This document shows, one piece after another, positions 1 through 5,042 of a stretch of DNA of 6,387 bases. The notes beneath the pieces are model-generated. The model had not been told where the DNA came from, did no database searches, and saw only the letters and a program-made list of their open reading frames with translations. How positions within the stretch are numbered: position 1 is the stretch's first letter; the number at the start of each line of letters is the position of its first letter. The stretch is taken from NCBI GenBank assembly GCA_016868095.1, contig VGHV01000144.1, positions 1-6,387 on the forward strand, written 5' to 3'. The translations under genes were made by a program, and so were the position numbers. This DNA comes from Betaproteobacteria bacterium (GTDB lineage Bacteria; Pseudomonadota; Gammaproteobacteria; Burkholderiales; Burkholderiaceae_E).

Positions 1-591
1 CACGATATGCGCAAGGATCGGGGTCTTTCTCCGCTGTCAGACGAGGTGCTCAGGCCCTACACTTCGATGGGCGCGCGAGGCTTGATCTTGCGTGGTTTTG
101 GTGTAAAAAAGGGCGATGAAAGCTTTGATGGACTACGCGATGAATTTTTATCACGCTATGAAGCAGCCATGGTGGTTCACACCCGACTTTTCCCAGGCAT
201 GGAGCAAGTGCTCGAGCACATCGAATCGAACGGTTTGATGTGGGGTGTGGTGAGCAATAAATTTGAACGTTACGTTAGATATATTGTTGATGCCTTGAAT
301 CTGACGTCGCGCTGTGCCGCAATCATTGGTGGCGACACCACACCTTTCCCCAAACCCAACCCTGCAAACCTCTTTTATGCTTGTGGCGTGGCGGGGGCTG
401 ATCCGCGTCGTTGTGTCTATGTTGGCGACGATCTTCGCGACGTCGAGGCGGGGCGGGCGGCTGGTATGAAGACAGTGGCAGCTGCTTATGGTTATTGTGG
501 CGACGAACTTCCCCCTTCTGCGTGGGGGGCCGATGGGCTGATTGAAACGCCTTTACAACTTAGCACTTGGCTAGCGCCTGAAATTGCCTGA
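1..591 (+). CDS. gph: Phosphoglycolate phosphatase (HAD superfamily), 5' end outside window
   Basis: Hydrolyses 2-phosphoglycolate to glycolate and phosphate in the cytoplasm, clearing a by-product of DNA repair or oxygenation chemistry. The frame is open from base 1 (His-Asp before the first Met at base 7), so that Met is internal, not the start. The catalytic N-terminal DxDGT motif is expected just upstream of the window. What remains, numbered from the Met at base 7, shows the helical cap domain (about 1-60), HAD motif II (VVSNK, 81-85), the motif III lysine in KPNP (116-119), and motif IV (GDDLRD, 140-145), which supplies the magnesium-binding aspartates. The visible 196 residues plus a missing 20-30 match the usual 220-230 for Gph. 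The MFS gene follows after 40 bases. Assignment as Gph rather than another HAD phosphatase rests on the cap sequence (DRGLSPL, RPYTSMGARGL) and is fairly secure; substrate specificity is inferred. Confidence 0.88.
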   Translation, partial: HDMRKDRGLSPLSDEVLRPYTSMGARGLILRGFGVKKGDESFDGLRDEFLSRYEAAMVVHTRLFPGMEQVLEHIESNGLMWGVVSNKFERYVRYIVDALNLTSRCAAIIGGDTTPFPKPNPANLFYACGVAGADPRRCVYVGDDLRDVEAGRAAGMKTVAAAYGYCGDELPPSAWGADGLIETPLQLSTWLAPEIA

Positions 592-594
592 TGA

Positions 595-623
595 TCCAAG
601 CAAGCCTTAGGTGCTTTCTTGGA
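595..623 (+). promoter_or_regulatory. Hairpin overlapping the MFS ribosome binding site
   Basis: TCCAAG (595-600) pairs with CTTGGA (618-623), and inside it AAGC (602-605) pairs with GCTT (613-616). They are separated by one C/T mismatch, and the loop is seven bases (606-612). The 3' arm contains the first three bases of the GGAG Shine-Dalgarno at 621-624. No T-run follows, so it does not look like an intrinsic terminator. A role in limiting MFS translation is an inference from position. Confidence 0.4.
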
Positions 624-624
624 G
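621..624 (+). promoter_or_regulatory. Shine-Dalgarno that decides the MFS start
   Basis: GGAG lies seven bases before GTG 632, an ideal spacing. The longer reading from GTG 611 has no comparable purine-rich site upstream, and that codon lies in the loop and stem of the preceding hairpin. I therefore place the start at 632. Confidence 0.6.
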
Positions 625-631
625 AATCGTT

Positions 632-1819
632 GTGCCACGTATTCCTGCTTTGTTATTGAATCTGGGTCACGCGCTAGATCATTTGTTTCTATTGATTTTC
701 GCAACCGCCGTGAGCGCCATCGCAGTCGATTTTGGTGTGGAGCGTTGGGAAGATTTAATGCCCTATACCGTGGGTGCGTTTTTCATGTTTGGCGTGGGTT
801 CTGTGCCGGCGGGAAGACTTGGCGACCTTTGGGGAAGACGCAAAATGATGCTGGTGTTTTTTTATGGCATTGGGTTGGCGTCAATTGCTGTAGCCTTCAC
901 GCAATCGCCTTGGCAGATCGCAGCCGCATTAACCGTACTCGGACTGTTTTCTGCGATTTATCATCCGGTTGGCATCCCGATGTTGGTGCAGCAGTCCAAG
1001 CACCCGGGGATCACGATCGGCATCAACGGACTTGCCGGTAATCTGGGCATCGCTTTTGCAGCCTTGTCGACCGGATTGCTCGTCAAGTACTTCGGTTGGC
1101 GTATGGCCTTTGTTGTTCCTGGGGTCGTGTCGATTGCAGCAGGTTTATTGTTTTCCAAAACAGCGCCCTTGGAGTTGGGTCCACCGGCGACAAAGAAATT
1201 GACTCATATTCAGCTACCCAAACACTTGGCCGTGCGAACCTTTATCGTCATGGTTGCCAGTGGCACCACCGGTAGTTTGCTTTTCAATTTCACCACAAAT
1301 GGCAACACCCAAATGCTTACTGAAAGGCTCGACGGGATTGTGAGCGATCCTGCAAGCATTGGCATGCTTATGGCGTTGGTGTATGCCATCGCATCGATCG
1401 CTCAGGTGATTGTGGGGCGCTTGATTGATCGAGTTCCAGTCAAGCCACTCTTTTTCGGGATTGTTGCGTCTCAAATTGTCCTCTTTGCGCTCGCTGCCCA
1501 AAGCACGGGATGGATTTGGTACGTGCTTGCTGTGGCTTACATGATTAGCGTTTTTGGTGCCATACCTTTTAGCGACGCGATGGTCGTGCGTTATATCGAC
1601 GATTCCATGCGATCAAGGGTTAGCGGTATTCGTATCGCGATCTCATTTGGCATCAGTTCGCTTGCGGTTTATATGCTCGGGCCCTTTGTGAAATCCTCGG
1701 GCTTTACCCAGTTGTTGATTGCTATGTCGTTTATCGCGGCAATCAGCGCATTCATTGTGCTCTGGCTCCCCGGCGAATCACAAATGCGGGCTGCAAGACA
1801 GGGGGTTGGTGTGGGCTGA
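632..1819 (+). CDS. MFS transporter, 12 TM, fosmidomycin-resistance-like
   Basis: Inner-membrane secondary transporter of the major facilitator superfamily, 395 residues from the GTG at 632. A start at GTG 611 would add seven residues but lacks a ribosome binding site. TM1 carries LNLGHALDHLFLLIF (9-23). The loop after TM2 has MFS motif A, GRLGDLWGRRKM (61-72), with the conserved Gly, Asp and Arg residues. TM4 has the IYHPVG signature (109-114) typical of the Fsr/fosmidomycin-resistance-like branch. A long hydrophilic loop (about 176-200) separates the halves, and a second, degenerate motif A is GRLIDRVPVKP (262-272). The C-terminal half ends at a short basic tail. It follows gph by 40 bases and probably shares its transcript; no promoter stands out between them. 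The substrate cannot be read from sequence: drug, sugar-acid or small-organic export are all possible. The family call is firm; the subfamily is moderately sure. Confidence 0.88.
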   Translation: MPRIPALLLNLGHALDHLFLLIFATAVSAIAVDFGVERWEDLMPYTVGAFFMFGVGSVPAGRLGDLWGRRKMMLVFFYGIGLASIAVAFTQSPWQIAAALTVLGLFSAIYHPVGIPMLVQQSKHPGITIGINGLAGNLGIAFAALSTGLLVKYFGWRMAFVVPGVVSIAAGLLFSKTAPLELGPPATKKLTHIQLPKHLAVRTFIVMVASGTTGSLLFNFTTNGNTQMLTERLDGIVSDPASIGMLMALVYAIASIAQVIVGRLIDRVPVKPLFFGIVASQIVLFALAAQSTGWIWYVLAVAYMISVFGAIPFSDAMVVRYIDDSMRSRVSGIRIAISFGISSLAVYMLGPFVKSSGFTQLLIAMSFIAAISAFIVLWLPGESQMRAARQGVGVG

Positions 1820-1877
1820 GTCAGGTGCGGCCCGGGAGGGTGCGGGCAGAGTCAGGTGCAGGCTGTTGCGGGCTGAG
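1811..1877 (+). repeat. Three degenerate G-rich direct repeats at the MFS 3' end
   Basis: The 10-base unit GYGGGCWGAG occurs at 1811-1820, 1842-1851 and 1868-1877. The first two copies are followed by the same eight bases, so GAGTCAGGTGC is repeated exactly at 1818-1828 and 1849-1859, a 31-base period. The first copy contains the MFS stop codon (1817-1819). The spacer is much richer in G than its surroundings, with several GGG runs (1813, 1834, 1838, 1844, 1870). It most likely arose by local duplication of the gene's end; no function is evident. Confidence 0.6.
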
Positions 1878-1887
1878 AGGTAATCAA

Positions 1888-1914
1888 TTGCCTTGCTTAT
1901 CGTAAGCTAGGCAA
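1888..1914 (+). promoter_or_regulatory. Probable MarR operator (near-perfect 27-base palindrome)
   Basis: The left half is TTGCCT-T-GCTTA (1888-1899) and the right half TAAGC-T-AGGCAA (1903-1914), around a central TCG. Eleven of twelve positions pair; the only break is T1894 against T1908. The length, symmetry and place directly upstream of a marR gene fit a dimeric winged-helix operator. It covers the predicted -35 box and most of the -35/-10 spacer, so binding would block RNA polymerase. An RNA hairpin is possible if transcription reads through from upstream, but no T-run follows it. Confidence 0.65.
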
Positions 1915-1921
1915 CTAATAT
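1893..1921 (+). promoter_or_regulatory. Predicted sigma-70 promoter of the marR-emrAB operon
   Basis: A -35-like TTGCTT (1893-1898) and a -10-like TAATAT (1916-1921) are separated by exactly 17 bases. The -35 matches consensus at three of six positions and the -10 at four of six, so on its own it would be modest. Its support is the spacing, the overlap with the palindrome and the position just before marR. Transcription would begin near 1927-1929, at the marR ATG. Confidence 0.5.
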
Positions 1922-1927
1922 CCTGGG

Positions 1928-2407
1928 ATGTTCCAGGAAGATCTTTCCAGAAACTTTGGTTTCTTGCTCAATGACGTTGCGCGCTTGATGCGACTGGTCT
2001 ACGACCGCAGGGTTAAAGACTTGGGGCTGACACGCGCGCAGTGGTGGGTGCTTACGCATTTGTTTCGTAGCAATGGCGTTTCGCAAACCGAACTAGCCGA
2101 GATGCTTGAGGTCGAAAAGCCCACCCTCGGGCGTTTGATCGATCGTCTTGAAGCAAAGGGTTGGGTTCGCCGCGAATCCGATGAGCGCGATCGTCGTGTC
2201 TGGCGTGTGTTTCTCACAGCCGATGCAGAGCCCGCGATGCGTAGCATGCGGGAAGTCGCAGCAGGTCTTCGCAGGGATGCCCTGGCAGGTTTACGCGCGA
2301 GTGAGCGTGAGCAATTCGTCGATACGCTTACTGCTATCAAAGCTAATCTTTCGTGTCTCGGCACTGCTCGCCAAAAGACTAAAAAATCGGATCGATCTGA
2401 TGACTGA
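1928..2407 (+). CDS. MarR-family winged-helix transcriptional regulator
   Basis: Cytoplasmic dimeric repressor, 159 residues, within the family's usual 140-170. An N-terminal dimerisation helix (about 8-30, NFGFLLNDVARLMR) is followed by the winged helix-turn-helix. That comprises helix 51-60 (VSQTELAEML), recognition helix 63-78 (EKPTLGRLIDRLEAKG) and a wing at 80-96 carrying the conserved DERDRR...FLT pattern (85-97). The C-terminal helices (about 100-146) complete the dimer interface. An in-frame stop at 1916-1918 and the conserved N-terminal helix fix the start at ATG 1928. There is no Shine-Dalgarno, and the predicted transcription start falls on the ATG, so translation may be leaderless. 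It overlaps the emrA start by eight bases. By analogy with EmrR/MarR proteins beside EmrAB pumps it most likely represses this operon and releases DNA on binding a phenolic or lipophilic ligand; the ligand is unknown. Confidence 0.93.
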   Translation: MFQEDLSRNFGFLLNDVARLMRLVYDRRVKDLGLTRAQWWVLTHLFRSNGVSQTELAEMLEVEKPTLGRLIDRLEAKGWVRRESDERDRRVWRVFLTADAEPAMRSMREVAAGLRRDALAGLRASEREQFVDTLTAIKANLSCLGTARQKTKKSDRSDD

Positions 2408-3455
2408 AGCTGTCATGTCACGAAAAGCCTTGCGTTTCTTATTACTTTTAATCGTGCCGCTTTCGTTAGCCTGGCTCGCGCTTGATCAATATGCTAAAGG
2501 CGGACGTTACATCGAGACGGATAATGCCTACGTCAAAGCGCATATCGTGTCAGTGAGCGCCGAGATGGGTGGTCGGGTTGAGAAGGTGTTGGTTAAGGAT
2601 CAGCAACAAGTCCGTCAAGGTGACCTGCTTTTTGTACTTGATCGGGCGCCGTTTCAAATTGCACTTGCCAAAGCCAATGCCCAACTTGAATTAGTTCGCA
2701 ATGAACTTGACACATTGCGGGCCGAGTATCGTGTGGCAAAGGCCGAAGCGAGCGAAGCGCAAGAAAGAATACAATTTTTAAATCTACAGCTTGAGCGTTC
2801 TCGTCGCTTACGCGAAGTGGGCATGATTCGTGCAGACGCTTATGATGAGGCGCTACACCAGCGCGATGCGGCAAAAGCGCGGCTAGCCGCGATTGAAGAG
2901 CGTGCCTCGCGTGTACTCGTAGCCCTGGGTGGTCATGTGTTACTTGCTACTGAGCGCCATCCAAAGATTTTGGAGGCCATGGCAGCACTTGATGAGGCAA
3001 AACTTGCTCTAGATCGTACAGAAATTAGAGCGTCTCAAGACGGCACCATTAGTAATTTGCGTTTGCGTCCAGGCGAAAATATCAACCGTGGAGCGGGCTT
3101 ATTCAGCCTTATTCAGCCTGAACAACCTTGGATTGAAGCAAACTTCAAAGAGACGCAACTTGAAAAGGTGAGGTTGGGGCAGCCAGCCAGCTTAGTTGCA
3201 GATGCTTTTCCCGATCGGCAGTGGCCTGCCAAAGTGCTCGCCATTGCTCCTGCAACAGGTGCACAATTTGCCGTGCTCCCGCCGCAAAACGCGACAGGCA
3301 ATTGGGTCAAGGTCGTCCAACGTGTCCCGGTGATCTTGGAGATTGACCCCCTTCAAGAGTCGACGGCATTGCGTGCTGGGATGACTGTGACTGTGCGCGT
3401 CGATACCGGAAAAGCTCGCGGCATGCCTGATGTCCTGAGTTGGTTCAAACCCTAG
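2400..3455 (+). CDS. emrA: EmrA-type membrane fusion protein (HlyD family)
   Basis: Periplasmic adaptor of a tripartite multidrug pump, anchored in the inner membrane and linking EmrB to an outer-membrane channel. From ATG 2400 it has 351 residues, somewhat shorter than E. coli EmrA (about 390). One N-terminal membrane segment lies at about 11-29. The first half of the biotinyl-lipoyl domain is at about 41-83 (ETDNAYVKAHIVSVSAEMGG, then RQGDLLFVLD). The alpha-helical coiled-coil hairpin spans about 85-205. The second lipoyl half follows at about 206-240 (TEIRASQDGTISNL, RPGENI). The beta-barrel at about 243-335 contains the EmrA hallmarks WIEANFKETQL (244-254) and LPPQNATGNWVKVVQRVPV (293-311). 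The start at 2400 overlaps marR by eight bases (ATGACTGA), which suggests translational coupling; ATG 2415 is an alternative five codons on. The frame stays open upstream to 2148, but that stretch lies inside marR and is not real coding. emrB follows after 11 bases. Confidence 0.93.
   Translation: MTEAVMSRKALRFLLLLIVPLSLAWLALDQYAKGGRYIETDNAYVKAHIVSVSAEMGGRVEKVLVKDQQQVRQGDLLFVLDRAPFQIALAKANAQLELVRNELDTLRAEYRVAKAEASEAQERIQFLNLQLERSRRLREVGMIRADAYDEALHQRDAAKARLAAIEERASRVLVALGGHVLLATERHPKILEAMAALDEAKLALDRTEIRASQDGTISNLRLRPGENINRGAGLFSLIQPEQPWIEANFKETQLEKVRLGQPASLVADAFPDRQWPAKVLAIAPATGAQFAVLPPQNATGNWVKVVQRVPVILEIDPLQESTALRAGMTVTVRVDTGKARGMPDVLSWFKP
3098..3117 (+). repeat. Tandem 10-base duplication inside emrA
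   Basis: CTTATTCAGC occurs twice head to tail (3098-3107 and 3108-3117). The encoded stretch GLFSLIQPEQPW is normal for EmrA proteins, so the repeat looks incidental. The unit is not a multiple of three, so gain or loss of one copy would shift the frame. Confidence 0.7.
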
Positions 3456-3478
3456 CAGCCTGATTCATGCAGGCTGCT
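3454..3478 (+). promoter_or_regulatory. Perfect 9-bp hairpin holding the emrB start codon in its loop
   Basis: AGCAGCCTG (3454-3462) is the exact reverse complement of CAGGCTGCT (3470-3478). The seven-base loop is ATTCATG, whose last three bases are the emrB ATG (3467-3469). Six of nine pairs are G-C. The first two bases of the 5' arm are the last two of the emrA TAG stop (3453-3455). No T-run follows, so a terminator is unlikely. The layout suggests that ribosomes finishing emrA open the structure and give access to the emrB start; that role is inferred. Confidence 0.6.
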
Positions 3479-4999
3479 CATGCATCAACAGCATTAGCGT
3501 TATCGGAGCGCGATGATGCAGCAGCGGTAATTGAACGTGCGTTGATTCTTGCAACCTGCACGCTCGTAACAGTTCTATATGCAATGACGGTTACGATTGC
3601 CAATGTCTCACTACCTGCGATGCAGGGTGCGCTGTCAGCAACCCCAGACCAGATTGCCTGGGTTGTTACCTCCAATCTTGTTGCCACAGCCGTTGTCACA
3701 CCAATGGCTGGTTGGCTTGTCGCTCGATTTGGTCGTCGACGTCTGATGAATGTCTGTGTCGTTGCTTTCGGCATTGCCTCGCTCGGTTGTGGTATGTCGG
3801 GGTCGCTTGAGGCTTTGGTGTTTTGGCGCACGGTGCAAGGAGCGGTGGGCGCACCGCTTGTCCCTGCTTCACAAGCGATTGTGCTCGATACGTATCGAAA
3901 GGAGCGCCATGGTGCAGTGCTTGCCATCTACGGTATGGGCTCTGTGTTTGGGCCGATTCTTGGGCCAACACTGGGGGGCTGGTTGGCTGAAACTTATAAC
4001 TGGCGCTGGGTTTTTTACATGATTCTGCCTTTCACGCTGGTCGCATTACTGGGTACGTTTTCGGTGATTCGCGATCGTGGCTTACCCAGCCAAATCAGGT
4101 TGGAGTGGATGGGATTTTTAAGTCTTGCCCTTGCCGTTGCGGCGGCTCAATTGATGCTTGACCGTGGTGAACGTGCCGACTGGTTTGACGCTCATGAGAT
4201 CCTGATCTGGGCAAGTTTATCGGTGATTTCGCTCTACTTTTTTATTGCTCATAGTCTCACCAGCAAGAAGCCCTTTCTCGATCTAAAGCTATTTGCGGAT
4301 CGAAACTTTGTGATCGGCCTGGTGATGGTTTTTGTTTTTGGCATGCTGAACTTTACGCCGATGACGCTACTGCCACCAATTTTGCAAAACATCGGTGGTT
4401 ACCCAGACTCGGTGGTTGGCTACATCATCGGCTGCCGTGGTCTGGGAACGCTTGCTGCGTTTACCTTCATGATTATTGGCAGTCGTATCGAGCCGCGAGC
4501 GATGATTCTTATCGGCTTTGCCTTGCAGGCTTGGGCTGGGTGGGAGTTAGCCCATCTGGATATGAATCCAACGGTTTGGGCGGTCTTCACGCCAATGGTC
4601 GTTCAAGGCTTTGGCGTTGGTTTGCTCTGGGTACCAATCACCATGGTGACTTTCTCAACACTTGATCCAAAACTTGTACCTGATGCATCCTCGGTCTACC
4701 ATATGATTCGAAATTTTGGATCGGCAGTCCATATTTCGCTCACCGTAACCGTATCGGTACGAATGGCACGGCATAGTTATGCTGAACTTGTCGAACGCGT
4801 GACCCCTTTGCAGCACGAAGCTTTGCCCTGGCCCTGGAGTTACTCGGAGTTGAGCGGACTGGCAGCTTTGTCGCGCGAACTTAATCGACAGGCGATGATG
4901 CTCGGCTATCTCGATGCCTTTGTGTTTTTTGTTGCTACTTCGCTTGTTGTTTTACCCTTGGTTGCATTGATCCGCATGCGAAAGCGTGATGGCCATTGA
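3467..4999 (+). CDS. emrB: EmrB-type DHA2 drug/proton antiporter (14 TM MFS)
   Basis: Inner-membrane, proton-driven exporter that works with EmrA; 510 residues, the normal EmrB length. TM1 (about 25-48) ends in TIANVSLPAMQGALSAT, the DHA2 signature region, though the acidic residue usual in EmrB is absent: Thr41 stands where EmrB has Asp. DQIAWVVTSNLVA (61-73) opens TM2. Motif A is GWLVARFGRRR (82-92), and motif C is GSVFGPILGPTLGGWLAE (158-175) in TM5. Further membrane segments lie at about 180-200, 213-231, 245-262, 281-302, 317-337, 345-362, 370-392, 408-432 and 482-503. The loop before the last TM carries the family's LNRQAMMLGYLDAF (472-485). ATG 3467 is the only plausible start; it has no clear Shine-Dalgarno and lies in a hairpin loop 11 bases after emrA, pointing to coupled translation. 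No outer-membrane channel gene is seen nearby. The substrate is unknown; the neighbouring flavin hydroxylase hints at an aromatic compound. Confidence 0.94.
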   Translation: MQAAHASTALALSERDDAAAVIERALILATCTLVTVLYAMTVTIANVSLPAMQGALSATPDQIAWVVTSNLVATAVVTPMAGWLVARFGRRRLMNVCVVAFGIASLGCGMSGSLEALVFWRTVQGAVGAPLVPASQAIVLDTYRKERHGAVLAIYGMGSVFGPILGPTLGGWLAETYNWRWVFYMILPFTLVALLGTFSVIRDRGLPSQIRLEWMGFLSLALAVAAAQLMLDRGERADWFDAHEILIWASLSVISLYFFIAHSLTSKKPFLDLKLFADRNFVIGLVMVFVFGMLNFTPMTLLPPILQNIGGYPDSVVGYIIGCRGLGTLAAFTFMIIGSRIEPRAMILIGFALQAWAGWELAHLDMNPTVWAVFTPMVVQGFGVGLLWVPITMVTFSTLDPKLVPDASSVYHMIRNFGSAVHISLTVTVSVRMARHSYAELVERVTPLQHEALPWPWSYSELSGLAALSRELNRQAMMLGYLDAFVFFVATSLVVLPLVALIRMRKRDGH

Positions 5000-5016
5000 A
5001 ACCTTGAACCCACTAA

Positions 5017-5042
5017 AAGGCTCTGGGATTGTCATTCGTGAC
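5017..5042 (+). promoter_or_regulatory. Initiation region of the flavin monooxygenase, start ambiguous
   Basis: Two starts are possible. TTG 5029 sits eight bases after AAGG (5017-5020). GTG 5038 sits nine bases after a weaker GGGA (5025-5028). The GTG lies within a small self-complementary element, GTCA-TTCG-TGAC (5031-5042), a four-pair stem with a UUCG-type loop closed by A-U. An in-frame stop at 5014-5016 excludes anything further upstream. Confidence 0.4.

Noticed and set aside
1..591. gph as a truncated pseudogene lacking its catalytic N-terminal motif
   Set aside because: The frame is open to base 1, so the missing DxDGT motif is explained by the window edge; the remaining HAD motifs are intact.
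1820..1887. Intrinsic terminator between the MFS gene and marR
   Set aside because: CCCGGG and nearby GC-rich pairs exist, but no stable stem followed by a T-run is present, so read-through into marR cannot be excluded.
2148..2399. Upstream extension of the emrA reading frame to an ATG at 2148
   Set aside because: It lies wholly inside marR in another frame, and the translated extension has no membrane-fusion-protein character. EmrA's N-terminal membrane anchor begins just after 2400.
4996..5011. Imperfect 8-base tandem repeat (TTGAAACC, TTGAACCC) after emrB
   Set aside because: Two short copies with a mismatch; no operator or terminator feature accompanies them.
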